DNA of 64,000 nucleotides, from NCBI GenBank assembly GCA_023421075.1, contig JAEZUM010000058.1, positions 1 to 64,000 on the forward strand. The letters run 5' to 3'. The translations under genes were made by a program, and so were the position numbers. The notes under the pieces are model-generated. The model was not told the origin of the DNA. It did not search any database and saw only the letters and a program-made list of their open reading frames with translations. Positions 9,879 to 19,079 of the stretch are shown here, piece by piece (within the stretch, counting starts at the first letter, position 1; each line of letters begins with the position of its first letter). The stretch is from Bacillota bacterium (lineage in GTDB: Bacteria; Bacillota; Clostridia; Lachnospirales; Lachnospiraceae).

Positions 9879-10729
9879 ACAGCTTTCAAAGATTGATTAA
9901 GTACCTGGCGATTGCTTTTGCAATCCTGCTTGCGATCGGTATCATTTCCTTTATGGTAAATGTGGTGTATGGAATTGTGACCTTTGCATCAGGACCAAGA
10001 TTTCGCCAGAACAATAATGATTATAAGACCGTCGATTTTGATGAGACCTTTACCGGTGTTACCGGACTGGATATTGATAACTCCACCGGAACCTTAGGAA
10101 TTGAGGTAGGAGATACCTTCCGTGTCGAAGGCAGAAATGTATTCGAAGGCTTTAAGGCAGAGGTGGATGGTGACGGTACCCTTAAGGTAAGTGATAATGA
10201 ATCCGGTTTCCGCTTCTGGGGCTTTCACTTCAATGGTTTTAACAGCCCGAATTCCAAGATTACGGTCTACGTTCCTGCGGATTTTGTTGCCGAGGAAGTA
10301 AGAATCGAGACCGGTGCCGGAGCGGTTAATCTCGAGGATTTCTCCACCGAATATCTCTATATTTCTGCCGGAGCCGGGAATATCAATGGCAGAAATCTGA
10401 TTGCAGATAAGGTGAAGGTAGAAGGCGGCGTTGGCTCTATTAACCTCAGCAATGTTACTTTTGAGAATACGAACTTTAATTGTGGTGTGGGCAATGTGTA
10501 CCTCAGTGGAGTTCTTCTGGAAGAGAATAGCTTTGACTGTGGTGTAGGTGAAGTTAGATTGGAATTAACCGGAAATGTCAATGACTATGACCTGGATATC
10601 GAGTCCGGGGTTGGCCAGATCCGTGTGAACGGAAAGAAGATTGAAGAGATAGAGCATACCAACCGCTTTGCAGATCACTCCATCGAGGTAGACGGCGGTG
10701 TGGGCAGCGTTCGTATTGATATTGAATAG
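9875..10729 (+). CDS. Membrane-anchored DUF4097-type beta-repeat protein
   Basis: This 284-residue protein has an N-terminal transmembrane helix (about residues 10-38), then an extracytoplasmic domain made of short beta repeats with recurrent GAGxxN and GVGxV turns (for example GAGAVNLEDF, GVGSINLSNV, GVGNVYLSGV). This is characteristic of DUF4097/DUF2807-like beta-solenoid domains, often co-encoded with LiaF-like or PspC-like envelope stress proteins. Its start overlaps the upstream LiaF-like gene. A terminator follows, so the two genes form a bicistronic unit. The specific function is unknown. Confidence 0.72.
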   Translation: MNSFQRLIKYLAIAFAILLAIGIISFMVNVVYGIVTFASGPRFRQNNNDYKTVDFDETFTGVTGLDIDNSTGTLGIEVGDTFRVEGRNVFEGFKAEVDGDGTLKVSDNESGFRFWGFHFNGFNSPNSKITVYVPADFVAEEVRIETGAGAVNLEDFSTEYLYISAGAGNINGRNLIADKVKVEGGVGSINLSNVTFENTNFNCGVGNVYLSGVLLEENSFDCGVGEVRLELTGNVNDYDLDIESGVGQIRVNGKKIEEIEHTNRFADHSIEVDGGVGSVRIDIE

Positions 10730-10792
10730 GAATTACCAAAAGTAGTTGCAATCTTCGTATACAAATATTAAAATTAAGGAAGAATTATAAGT

Positions 10793-10830
10793 GGGGACGT
10801 TAATAGTGCATATTAATAACGTCCCCCTTT
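10793..10830 (+). terminator. Terminator of the LiaF-like/DUF4097 unit
   Basis: The arms GGGGACGTTAATA and TATTAATAACGTCCCC form a stem of about 13 bp with a short loop, followed by CTTT. Confidence 0.85.
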
Positions 10831-10877
10831 GACTGAATTAATAGGGAATATTTGTACTAAGTATGAAGGAGAAGGCA

Positions 10878-12218
10878 ATGAACAAGAAGAGTTTACTGGG
10901 GTTATTATTATTTGCTTGTCTGGTGACTGCAGGCTTGTTTGCAGGCGCTAATTATTTCATTCGTTTGGAAAGCAGTTCTTATACAGGAACGCAGGAGAAA
11001 GTAGATACTACGAAGGATATCACGGGGCAGGTTACCTCAGAGACTGGTGCAGGAGAGGGCACTGACGCCGGGGCGGAAGTTAACTCCGAAGCAGAGAAGG
11101 AATTGGAAGTAGCGACGGTTCAGGGTCAGGCAGAAGGTGGGAGCACTGCCGCGAATTCTGCGGTGGACATCGGGACGCAGGAACCCTGGCTTAGTACAAA
11201 TCCCAGCGATACCGGGGAGACCTACGAGCAGACAGCCAAGGCATTGACACCGACCGGAATTGCACAAGGAAGCGATGATGACAAAGAAGCTTCGAAGGAT
11301 ACCTTTAGTACCTCGATCGAGGGAAAGGCTCCGGAACTAATTATAGATTGTAAAAAGGTAGACTATATGTCTTATATTCCGGAGATCGTTACGGATGGTG
11401 AGCTGGAGGTGGCTCTTGATATCTCGAATCCGAGCCTTTCGGTAGATGCGGAGGCAGCTATTTTATTTGATGCCGATACAAAAGAGATTCTTTATTATAA
11501 AGAAGCATTGAAAGCTGTTTTTCCGGCCAGTACGGCAAAGCTTCTTACTGCGTTGGTGGCGTTAGATTGGTGTACGGAAGACGAAGAGGTTATCATTGGA
11601 GATGAGATTACAATGATCGGCTCCGGATCTACCACGGCGTATTTGAAGCAGGGACAGATACTTACGATTCGTAATCTGTTGGCAGGTATGCTGTTGCCTT
11701 CAGGAAACGATGCGGCTTATGCAATTGCTGCCTATGTCGGCAGAAAATCCTTGCAGGACGATGCCGCAACGAAGGAGGAAGCAATTGCCGAGTTCACACG
11801 TCTTATGAATCTGGAAGCAAAGACTCATGGAGTGAAGAATAGTTGCTTTAAGACACCGGATGGTTATGATGCCATCGGTCAGTATACCACAGCCTATGAT
11901 ATGGGGTTAATCGGTGTAGCGGCAGCAAACAATGATATCATTGTCGAGGTTACAGACCAGGGAAATTCTCGTAATATCTTTCCGAGTGGAGAGGATGTTA
12001 CCTGGTATAATACGAATAAATTGGTCAAAAAAGGTTATGGGCAGTACTATTCCAAAGCCATCGGCCTAAAGACCGGAACAAGTACTATGGCAGGAAGATG
12101 TCTGGTAGCTGCAGCAGAGGAGGACGGACGTAAGGTGGTCTGCGCGATCATGGACTCCAGCTCCTCCGGTCGCTGGGAGGATGCTATCACATTGCTTAAG
12201 TATGGATTAAATCATTGA
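10878..12218 (+). CDS. Serine-type D-Ala-D-Ala carboxypeptidase (S11)
   Basis: This low-molecular-weight penicillin-binding protein trims the pentapeptide of peptidoglycan outside the membrane. The S11 motifs are present: STAK near residue 217, SGN near 275 and KTG near 398. An N-terminal hydrophobic segment (about 7-25) is followed by an unusual acidic, Glu/Thr/Gly-rich linker of roughly 150 residues before the catalytic domain. The usual C-terminal PBP5 domain and amphipathic anchor are missing, so the N-terminal segment probably anchors it. The start at ATG 10878 is chosen because AAGGAGAA precedes it; an in-frame ATG at 10863 lacks a clear site. The CPBP gene follows after 35 bp. Confidence 0.88.
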   Translation: MNKKSLLGLLLFACLVTAGLFAGANYFIRLESSSYTGTQEKVDTTKDITGQVTSETGAGEGTDAGAEVNSEAEKELEVATVQGQAEGGSTAANSAVDIGTQEPWLSTNPSDTGETYEQTAKALTPTGIAQGSDDDKEASKDTFSTSIEGKAPELIIDCKKVDYMSYIPEIVTDGELEVALDISNPSLSVDAEAAILFDADTKEILYYKEALKAVFPASTAKLLTALVALDWCTEDEEVIIGDEITMIGSGSTTAYLKQGQILTIRNLLAGMLLPSGNDAAYAIAAYVGRKSLQDDAATKEEAIAEFTRLMNLEAKTHGVKNSCFKTPDGYDAIGQYTTAYDMGLIGVAAANNDIIVEVTDQGNSRNIFPSGEDVTWYNTNKLVKKGYGQYYSKAIGLKTGTSTMAGRCLVAAAEEDGRKVVCAIMDSSSSGRWEDAITLLKYGLNH

Positions 12219-12253
12219 TAAGAGGCAGTATATGCCCGGAAATAGGGGGACCC

Positions 12254-13462
12254 ATGGAGCAGCAAGAAAAGAATCAGTATGATAATCAGGAAATGAATCA
12301 AAACGTTAATACGAATACTTATCCCGATATGGAGCCGGGGGTTAATCAATACTACCAGAATTCAACGGGACAGAATCAACCACAATACGGATATGGACAG
12401 CCGGGGGTTAATCAACAGGGGTTATATCAACAGGGGATGTACCAACAGGGAATGTATCAGCAAGGACCTGTACATCAGAGTATGAATGATCCGAATCGTA
12501 TTATTAACGTATATCCGCCGGAGTATGGAAATGAAGATAGCCTGTTTGATCAAGAGCCACAGCCACCAACGAAAGATATACTGAGTAAAGTGGCATTTTA
12601 TCTTTTTGTTATGGGTATAGCGGTATTGATGTCACAGCAGCTCATAAGTATGGCAGTGAGCAGCTTCTGGCCTCATATTGATGAGACGGATTGGTATCTT
12701 TGGGCACTTACCGCCTTTTCCATGATCGGTATTGGGCTTCCGGTGTTCTATCTTCTTACCAGGAGATTACCGGAACCGAAGAAGGGTGACGTCGTCAAGC
12801 TGAAGCCGTTGCAGTTTATGATTATATTCCTGATCAGTACAGCAGTAATGTACATTACGAATTTCTTCAGTGTTTTTCTGACCTTTATCATTGCTATTTT
12901 AAAGGGTGGAAACTATCTGGACCTGAACCCGTTGATGGATATCATGATTGACAGTAATATGCTTCTAAGAGTCTTATATGCTTCAATTGCTGCACCGATT
13001 GTTGAGGAGCTGATTTTTCGTAAGCTGCTTCTGAATAAGCTTCGCAGGTATGGTGATATCCCGGCAATCCTGATCTCGGCGATAGCATTTGGATTATTCC
13101 ATATGAATGTTGCTCAGATGTTCTATGCAACTGCACTGGGAATTATATTTGCTTATGTGGCAATACGCACCAATACCATACGTTATAATATTTTATTGCA
13201 CATACTGATTAATTCCATGGGAGTTGTAATCGCACCTCTGGCGATGAAGCATTCCATGATCTTCAATTTCCTGATTGTTGGGTGGGTGTTCACCTGTATT
13301 ATTTGCGGTATTCTTCTCTTTGTCTTGAATGTAAAAAAGATAAGGCTTTATCGTTTGCAACGACCGATGGAGAAGAAATCCGGTTATCTGCTTAATCTGG
13401 GGACGATCCTTTATACGATCCTGTGTATGACTATGGTGGTTGCACAGATCATTGCATCATAA
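12254..13462 (+). CDS. CPBP-family intramembrane metalloprotease
   Basis: This 402-residue membrane protein has the CPBP (Rce1/Abi) motifs: EELIFRK near residue 250, FGLFHMN about 30 residues later, and HILIN near 315. These provide the Glu and His metal ligands. The first 110 residues are cytoplasmic and rich in Gln, Asn and Tyr, with an imperfect YQQGM repeat. The start is placed at ATG 12254 because AGGGGGA lies just upstream; an open frame extends further back but overlaps the carboxypeptidase end. Substrates are unknown. Neighbouring envelope genes suggest a membrane-protein processing or maturation role. Confidence 0.82.
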   Translation: MEQQEKNQYDNQEMNQNVNTNTYPDMEPGVNQYYQNSTGQNQPQYGYGQPGVNQQGLYQQGMYQQGMYQQGPVHQSMNDPNRIINVYPPEYGNEDSLFDQEPQPPTKDILSKVAFYLFVMGIAVLMSQQLISMAVSSFWPHIDETDWYLWALTAFSMIGIGLPVFYLLTRRLPEPKKGDVVKLKPLQFMIIFLISTAVMYITNFFSVFLTFIIAILKGGNYLDLNPLMDIMIDSNMLLRVLYASIAAPIVEELIFRKLLLNKLRRYGDIPAILISAIAFGLFHMNVAQMFYATALGIIFAYVAIRTNTIRYNILLHILINSMGVVIAPLAMKHSMIFNFLIVGWVFTCIICGILLFVLNVKKIRLYRLQRPMEKKSGYLLNLGTILYTILCMTMVVAQIIAS

Positions 13463-13485
13463 GGAAATAGAAACTGTAATATAAA

Positions 13486-13515
13486 AAACAGGGGCTGTTG
13501 CAACAGCCCTTGTTT
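13486..13515. terminator. Bidirectional terminator between convergent genes
   Basis: A compact palindrome has arms AAACAGGGGCTGTTG and CAACAGCCCTTGTTT. It lies between the CPBP gene and the convergent YbjQ-like gene, and A/T runs on either side allow termination from both strands. Confidence 0.82.
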
Positions 13516-13551
13516 GTCATATTTGAAGCGTAACCTTATTGCGGTTTAAGC

Positions 13552-13872
13552 TTATCTAATTCTCACTGCAGTACCGGAGGCAGTAACCATCAGCATGCCG
13601 TTATTGGTACCAAGAACTTCGTAATCCACATCAACACCGACGACAGCATCGGCGCCCATCTGATAAGCCCTCTGCGCCATTTCCTGCATTGCCTGTTCTC
13701 TGGCACGAATTAACTCCTCTTCATATGTTCCGGAGCGGCCACCAAAGAAATTGGAGAGGCCGGCAGCGAAGTCCTTCACAAAATCGACACCGGAGATAAC
13801 CTCTCCGAAGACTATTCCGAGATAATCGGTAATCTGTTTTCCTTCTATGGAAGGTGTTGTTGTAATAATCAT
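13552..13872 (-). CDS. YbjQ/UPF0145 family protein
   Basis: This 106-residue protein has the UPF0145 pattern: an N-terminal ITTTPSIEGK strand, a central helix with GGRSGTYEEELIRAREQAMQE (spread over about residues 43-65), and the GADAVVGVDVDYE strand near the C-terminus. The family forms small homopentamers. Despite the historic heavy-metal-binding name, its function is unclear. The ATG at 13872 has GAAAGGAGAA upstream, and that ribosome site is the last member of a tandem hairpin repeat array extending to about 13990. Confidence 0.88.
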   Translation of the reverse strand: MIITTTPSIEGKQITDYLGIVFGEVISGVDFVKDFAAGLSNFFGGRSGTYEEELIRAREQAMQEMAQRAYQMGADAVVGVDVDYEVLGTNNGMLMVTASGTAVRIR

Positions 13873-13876
13873 AATA

Positions 13877-13990
13877 ATTCTCCTTTCAGAATCTTGAATA
13901 TTGATTTAGCATACATAGGAGAATTTATTCTCCCTTTCAGAATCTTGAATATTGATTTAGTATACACAGGAGAATTAAATCTCCCTTTCG
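13877..13990 (-). repeat. Tandem ~50-bp leader repeats carrying the YbjQ ribosome site
   Basis: Read on the minus strand there are two full units of about 50 bp and one partial one. Each begins GAAAGGGAGA or GAAAGGAGAA and continues to an anti-ribosome-site segment TTCTCC, then a conserved spacer containing AAATCAATATTCAAGATTCT. Each unit can fold so that GGAGAAT pairs with ATTCTCC. The last unit supplies the ribosome site of the YbjQ-like gene. The same design, with a different spacer, occurs at 15361-15684. Confidence 0.8.
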
Positions 13991-14000
13991 TATTCCTGTT

Positions 14001-15044
14001 TTATTTATTTTCTATAAAATCTACTACTACATCTCCACTGCTCAGCTCTGTCTTGATTTTTCTGGTTCCATTACCCTGAATATTGACATGATCCTCATAA
14101 CGATTCTCACCCACACGGATCTTACCATAGGAGGTATCCAAATCCAAGGAATAATCGTCAGAAGCTCCAAGCACCTGAAGTGTTACATCTCCGTAGCTAT
14201 TGCGGATATCCGTTGTAACAGCATCACACTGCACCAGTTCACAGTTACCGCTGCTTAGATTCAATTCCAGATCATTCGTGGTAAGCGTATTCATTGTGAT
14301 ATCGCCGTATGAATCGGTGATATCAATCGAATTTGTAATTAATCCCTTGATGTTGACATCTCCGCTGGACATCGTTACTTTAAAGTACTTCCATTCCGTC
14401 CCTTCCTCAAGTCGTAACAGTTTAGTGTTAATATCGGTAAAGCTGGCATTTCCATAGGAATTTGTGAAATTCAGTTCACTCACCTGAAAATCTGTAATCT
14501 TGCTTGAACCGGAGGATAAAGTGATATCAGCCTCTAGAGCTGCTGCTTCCTTCATGGTGAAGTCACCATAGGATACCGTAATATTAAGGTCTTCCGCGAT
14601 AAATCCATTGATATTCACATCTCCGGAAGCGTCCTCGATATTTATGTTATTCAGATGGCTCTCCTTTGGAAGATATATTCGGATGTGATTATCCAGGTTA
14701 AAATTGATTGAGTAGGAATTCGGAAAGCATTCACTGTCATCAAAAATTAATCTTCCATTCTCAAAGGAATATTCCGGCTCCTCCTCCCAATAGAGATATT
14801 CGATTTCTACATAGAAATCATCTGCTTCTAAAAGCTCTACTTCTGCGATGCCGGTATGGATCTTAATGTCCGTTATCGGTTCAACCTTGGTCTTATCTAT
14901 GTTGAATTCTTTCGCATCTTTACGATCAAGGCGGTTCGTGGCATTGATTACATAGGTGAATCCGCATCCGGACATAAGTACAATACTGACTGTTATAAAC
15001 AGCACTAAGCCAAGTGTCTTGGTTAGCTTCTTTCTCATTAACAT
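14001..15044 (-). CDS. DUF4097-type beta-repeat lipoprotein
   Basis: This is a predicted 347-residue lipoprotein. The signal peptide ends in a lipobox LMSGC at about residues 23-27. The rest is a beta-solenoid of short repeats with recurring SSGDVNI, SYGDITM and DASGDVNI elements, as in DUF4097 adhesin-like domains. The start at ATG 15044 has AGGAGGGG just upstream. It lies upstream of the YbjQ-like gene on the same strand, but the repeat array separates the two, so co-transcription is uncertain. The role is unknown; envelope stress sensing or surface adhesion are possibilities. Confidence 0.78.
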   Translation of the reverse strand: MLMRKKLTKTLGLVLFITVSIVLMSGCGFTYVINATNRLDRKDAKEFNIDKTKVEPITDIKIHTGIAEVELLEADDFYVEIEYLYWEEEPEYSFENGRLIFDDSECFPNSYSINFNLDNHIRIYLPKESHLNNINIEDASGDVNINGFIAEDLNITVSYGDFTMKEAAALEADITLSSGSSKITDFQVSELNFTNSYGNASFTDINTKLLRLEEGTEWKYFKVTMSSGDVNIKGLITNSIDITDSYGDITMNTLTTNDLELNLSSGNCELVQCDAVTTDIRNSYGDVTLQVLGASDDYSLDLDTSYGKIRVGENRYEDHVNIQGNGTRKIKTELSSGDVVVDFIENK

Positions 15045-15360
15045 AGCCCCTCCTATTAATACTATAATTTACAGTCTCTACCATAATATAGTCTACCAAA
15101 TAACCACTGTCAAGGGCGCATGAGGCCAAAACCGTAGTTTTAATCGACTTCTAATCTTGCCCTTAGCAGGCTATAATCGAATAGTCTGATGCCGGAAGGT
15201 TTATAATATGAATTAAGAAAAAACGATTCAAATTATTGTGAAATACAAAAAGGCAAGAAAAAAATACATGGTAATCTTTACAAAAATCTTATATGATAAT
15301 AGTAGTCAGACAAATTATCATGTTCGCTTTTACCAACCTTCTTAGATGACTTATTTCTAT
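15045..15360. other. Divergent intergenic region, no gene seen
   Basis: This A/T-rich stretch lies between the divergent lipoprotein and alcohol dehydrogenase transcription units and must hold both promoters, but no convincing -35/-10 pair stands out. TTGTGAAAT at 15236-15244 resembles one half of a Rex operator; the other half is missing. Confidence 0.5.
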
Positions 15361-15684
15361 GAAAGGAAAAGGTGATGAATTCTCCTTTGCCAGGTAATGT
15401 AACTGTTTGGTTAATGGATAGGGAGATCAGATATCCTTTTCCAGGTAATGTAACTGTTTTATTAAATGAAAGGAGATAAAACTCCTTTTCCAGGTAACAT
15501 AACTGTTTTGTGAATTGAAAGGAGATATACTCCTTTTCCAGGTGACTTAAAATTTTTATTATTGAAAGGGAGATTAAAATCTCCTTTTCTAGGTAACATA
15601 AACTTTTTTATTGATTGAAAGGGAGATTAAAATCTCCTTTTCTAGGTAACATAAACTTTTTATTGATTGAAAGGAGATTTTTGT
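15361..15684 (+). repeat. Tandem ~50-bp hairpin repeats in the leader of the alcohol dehydrogenase gene
   Basis: Six units of about 47-60 bp occur in tandem. The best-conserved pair (15564-15616 and 15617-15668) differs by about one base. Each unit has GAAAGGGAGAT, a short A/T loop, ATCTCCTTTT, then a spacer such as CTAGGTAACATAAAC and a T-rich tail. GGAGAT and ATCTCC make a hairpin in each unit. The seventh, partial unit (15669 onward) is the ribosome site of the dehydrogenase, with no ATCTCC after it. Upstream units are more diverged, as expected of ageing tandem duplications. Confidence 0.88.
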
Positions 15685-16854
15685 ATGAACAATTTTACGT
15701 TTTACAGCCCGACTTATTTTGTATTTGGTAAGGATACTGAGAATGAGGCCGGTCATTATGTGAATCGCTTTGGTGGGACGAAGGTTCTGATTCATTATGG
15801 TGGTGGTTCTGTGGTACGATCCGGATTGTTAGACCGGGTTAAAGCTTCCCTTGATAAAGAGAATATTAAATATGTTGAGTTGGGAGGGGTTCAGCCGAAT
15901 CCCAGAAGCGGTCTGGTATATACAGGTATCGAATTGTGCAAGAAGGAAGCCGTAGATTTCATCCTTGCTGTAGGTGGCGGAAGTGCCATTGATTCAGCAA
16001 AGGCGATTGCAGCCGGAGCGGTATACGACGGAGATTTTTGGGATTTCTATGAGGGAAAGCCTGTCACGAAGGCGTTGAAGGTTGCTACCGTACTTACGAT
16101 TGCGGCAGCAGGCAGTGAAGGCTCCGGTGATACGGTAATCACAAAGGAGGAGGGTATGCTGAAACGTGGTGCGGGTAGTGAGCATCTTCGTCCGGTATTC
16201 TCCATTCTTAATCCTGAATTGACACAGACTCTGCCCGCTTATCAGACAGCAGCCGGTGCAACTGATATCATGGCGCATGTGTTTGAACGCTACTTTACCA
16301 ATACCAAAGAGGTTGAGATTACCGATCGTCTTTGTGAGGCAGTATTACTTACCATGATCAAAGAGGTTCCGAGAGTAATTGCTGATCCGAACAATTATGA
16401 AGCAAGAGCGAATATCATGTGGGCAGGAATGGTGGCTCATAATAATCTGGTGGGTGTAGGTCGCGATCAGGATTGGGCGAGCCATATGATCGAACATGAA
16501 TTATCAGCACTCTATGATGTGGCACACGGTGCCGGACTGGCTGTTGTATTCCCTGCTTGGATGACTTATGTAATGAAGCAGGATGTAATGCGCTTTGCAC
16601 AGTTAGCAGAAAGACTCTGGGGCTGTCATATGAACTTTATGAACCCGGAAGAGACAGCAAAGGAAGGTATCGAGCGATTAAAGAAGTTCTTAACCTCGAT
16701 CGGTATGCCGATCAGCTTTAGAGAACTTGGTGCCAAGGAAGAGGATATTCCTTATATGGTGAAAACCTTGGGAATCGAAGAGGGCGGTACCATTGGTGGC
16801 TTCAAGAAATTAAGTGCTAAGGATGTAGAAAACATCTATCGTCTGGCACTATAA
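15685..16854 (+). CDS. Iron-containing alcohol dehydrogenase
   Basis: This 389-residue group III metal-dependent dehydrogenase resembles the NADPH-dependent butanol dehydrogenase/YqhD type. It interconverts aldehydes and alcohols, which fits fermentative reoxidation of reduced cofactor. The nucleotide-binding GGGSAIDSAKA is near residue 96. The metal ligands Asp194, His198, His271 and His281 can be read in DIMAH, IEHE and VAHGAG. The start at ATG 15685 sits behind AAAGGAGA from the last leader repeat. It is monocistronic, with a terminator directly after. The substrate is inferred from the family only. Confidence 0.9.
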   Translation: MNNFTFYSPTYFVFGKDTENEAGHYVNRFGGTKVLIHYGGGSVVRSGLLDRVKASLDKENIKYVELGGVQPNPRSGLVYTGIELCKKEAVDFILAVGGGSAIDSAKAIAAGAVYDGDFWDFYEGKPVTKALKVATVLTIAAAGSEGSGDTVITKEEGMLKRGAGSEHLRPVFSILNPELTQTLPAYQTAAGATDIMAHVFERYFTNTKEVEITDRLCEAVLLTMIKEVPRVIADPNNYEARANIMWAGMVAHNNLVGVGRDQDWASHMIEHELSALYDVAHGAGLAVVFPAWMTYVMKQDVMRFAQLAERLWGCHMNFMNPEETAKEGIERLKKFLTSIGMPISFRELGAKEEDIPYMVKTLGIEEGGTIGGFKKLSAKDVENIYRLAL

Positions 16855-16872
16855 AATAGGCTATGCATTAAT

Positions 16873-16917
16873 ATAACCGCGGAGAGATGGAGTAACCATT
16901 ACATCCGCGGTTATTTT
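16873..16917 (+). terminator. Terminator of the alcohol dehydrogenase gene
   Basis: The arms ATAACCGCGGA and TCCGCGGTTAT form a perfect 11-bp stem followed by TTT. Confidence 0.88.
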
Positions 16918-16979
16918 GATTCATAATATATAGTTCGAACAATATACTTCTTACACTTCCTTAAGAAAGGTAATATAAT

Positions 16980-18827
16980 CTAATTAAGAGCTTGTGACAG
17001 ACGGTAGTAGGTACGGTTGCTCACCATCTTTCGAAGCAGTTGTAGGAAGGAGTCGTTGGTATCATCCCGGTAAAGTACCTCTCTTGCCAGTGAGGGGCGG
17101 TCTGTTATAATGACGTCTACATTAAGGGATTTCATTCGTTCCATTTCCCTGGCAGAATTTACGGTCCAGACATGAACCTCTTTACCGGCACGGTGGGCAC
17201 CGGTGATAATCTCCTTGGTTGCGAAATTATAGCGGATGCTGAAGAAGTCCACATACTCCTTTTCAAAGAAATTACCATAGACTGCTGAAAGAATCAGACC
17301 GGTATGAATCTCAGGATTGAGTTCCTTGATTTTTCGCAAAGCATTTTGGTTGGTAGAGGACACCACGCACTGATTTTCATAATGGTATTCTTCCAGGAGG
17401 GAGACAAGACGTTCCTCCAGGGCCAGTTCATTGCCGGTTATTTTAATTTCAATATTTAATTTAATACGATCTTTGCAATGAATCAGAACCTCTTCGAGGG
17501 TCGGTATTCTGGTATCCAGATATTCCAGTGAGAACCAGGACCCGACATCCAGCTTGTTCAGCTGTTCGTCTGTAAGCTCCCATATAAATTCATTGACACC
17601 GGCAGTTCTCTTTAAGCTCTTATCGTGGAGCAGAACCAGAGTCTCATCCTTACTTTGTTGAACATCAATTTCAGCATAATCGGATCCAGCCAGAATTGCA
17701 CTCTCCATGGCGGGGATCGTATTCTCCGGAGCGATATGCGAATTACCGCGATGGGAGGAGATGGCAGTGCCCGTAAGAGCTTGTGTCAGGTAGGAGGAAT
17801 CATTATAGATAGTGAAATATAGATTGAAGATACCTGCTACCAGTATAGCGATAATAACGCCGTTAATGGTATAACGATGTCGCTTGCTTCGATATACAAA
17901 ATGGTACTCAAAATCCGGATAATCCGGAAGAATATCCTGTAAGGCCTCCTGCTGGTAAGTATGGAATAACGAGGTGGTCAGGTTGATATGGAAGGCAAAG
18001 GTTATCATACTGTAGAGGAGAGTAGCATATAGATTAATTCTCGGGTATGCCGATAGGAATACGGTTATGACATGACTCTTATCCGCGAACAGATAAGCAC
18101 CCATAGCGGTTAGGAGCAGTAAGCCATAGTAAAAAACAAAAAAACCAAGGGTAAATAGTGTCTGGCTGGCCAAAAGGATTCGAAATGTTCGATTTCCCCT
18201 TCCCCATAATAATTCCTTGGAATACTTCATCGCTTTTCGAAAAGAGATGTGCTCGTTCATATAATAATGCAAGGCGAAGATTCCTCGAAAGGTGATAATG
18301 CTTAAGAGAATCAAACCAATGAATAGAAAGCCCTTTATTATCAGTTCATCGTCTGTCCCACTGGTGAATTCAATATCTGCCAGAAAGGTGATACCGATCA
18401 GAACCGGCAGGTTGACAAAGATATAGAACGGCAGAGTAAAAAGCAAAGGAGCCAATCGTCTCATGCGCAGATCATATAGGGTCTTATACAATCCAAAGTA
18501 GATCAGTCTGGAAAAGTGCGGTCGATGTATATGTCCTTCCGTATTGCAATAGAATAAAAGAGAGGAGAGCTTCGTCTGTAGAAACAGTAGTGTTACAATG
18601 AGCAGCAATGCAAGGAGTAAGAGAGCATGTGGGGTAGTAAGAAGGGTAAATACATTTTCCTGCGTGATGTAGCTGACCCGGGACAGCTTCATGATCAGCT
18701 CTAGGGTATAGCTGGCATATGGAATCAAAAACATCAGAAAAAATATATTATAGAAGGTATCAACGAGGAACAGAGATCGGTTGTGATACCGGAAATATTG
18801 ATTTTTTAGATGCATGGCTTTCTTCAT
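16980..18827 (-). CDS. Membrane glycerophosphodiester phosphodiesterase
   Basis: This protein of about 615 residues has two parts. Residues 1-340 form a polytopic membrane domain of the GDPD-associated type. Residues 350-600 are a GDPD catalytic domain with SSHRGNSHIAPENT, YAEIDVQ and LLHDKSLKRT, which supply the catalytic His pair and metal-binding Glu/Asp. The family hydrolyses glycerophosphodiesters, with lipid or lipoteichoic-acid-like substrates when fused to this membrane part. The start at 18827 is preferred over an in-frame ATG at 18845 because GAAGGA lies between them at suitable spacing. It is transcribed alone on the minus strand. Confidence 0.88.
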   Translation of the reverse strand: MKKAMHLKNQYFRYHNRSLFLVDTFYNIFFLMFLIPYASYTLELIMKLSRVSYITQENVFTLLTTPHALLLLALLLIVTLLFLQTKLSSLLFYCNTEGHIHRPHFSRLIYFGLYKTLYDLRMRRLAPLLFTLPFYIFVNLPVLIGITFLADIEFTSGTDDELIIKGFLFIGLILLSIITFRGIFALHYYMNEHISFRKAMKYSKELLWGRGNRTFRILLASQTLFTLGFFVFYYGLLLLTAMGAYLFADKSHVITVFLSAYPRINLYATLLYSMITFAFHINLTTSLFHTYQQEALQDILPDYPDFEYHFVYRSKRHRYTINGVIIAILVAGIFNLYFTIYNDSSYLTQALTGTAISSHRGNSHIAPENTIPAMESAILAGSDYAEIDVQQSKDETLVLLHDKSLKRTAGVNEFIWELTDEQLNKLDVGSWFSLEYLDTRIPTLEEVLIHCKDRIKLNIEIKITGNELALEERLVSLLEEYHYENQCVVSSTNQNALRKIKELNPEIHTGLILSAVYGNFFEKEYVDFFSIRYNFATKEIITGAHRAGKEVHVWTVNSAREMERMKSLNVDVIITDRPSLAREVLYRDDTNDSFLQLLRKMVSNRTYYRLSQALN

Positions 18828-19079
18828 ATTAATTTGTCCTTCCATGATTATAAGTTATGAATATGGACCATCCTATATATGTATTATGCACGAAAGCGCA
18901 AGATTAGACAAGAAGATTCCATTGCATAAACTTGACATTCATTTCATATATGATACAATAATCATATTCCTGCATTTTCCATACGAGTAAGATTCTGTGC
19001 CGCTTCGATAGGTGGTCTTGCCCGGTGAAGTTGGCAGGGATATTTCATATTATTAAGTATAATCAAAGGGGGTTCTGCT

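Noticed and set aside
15236..15253. Rex operator before the alcohol dehydrogenase
   Set aside because: Only one half-site, TTGTGAAAT, is present; the other half reads ACAAAAAGG and does not match.
15361..15684. Repeats of about 50 bp resembling a CRISPR array
   Set aside because: The repeated units are contiguous and include the gene's ribosome site. There are no unique spacers of constant length and no cas genes.
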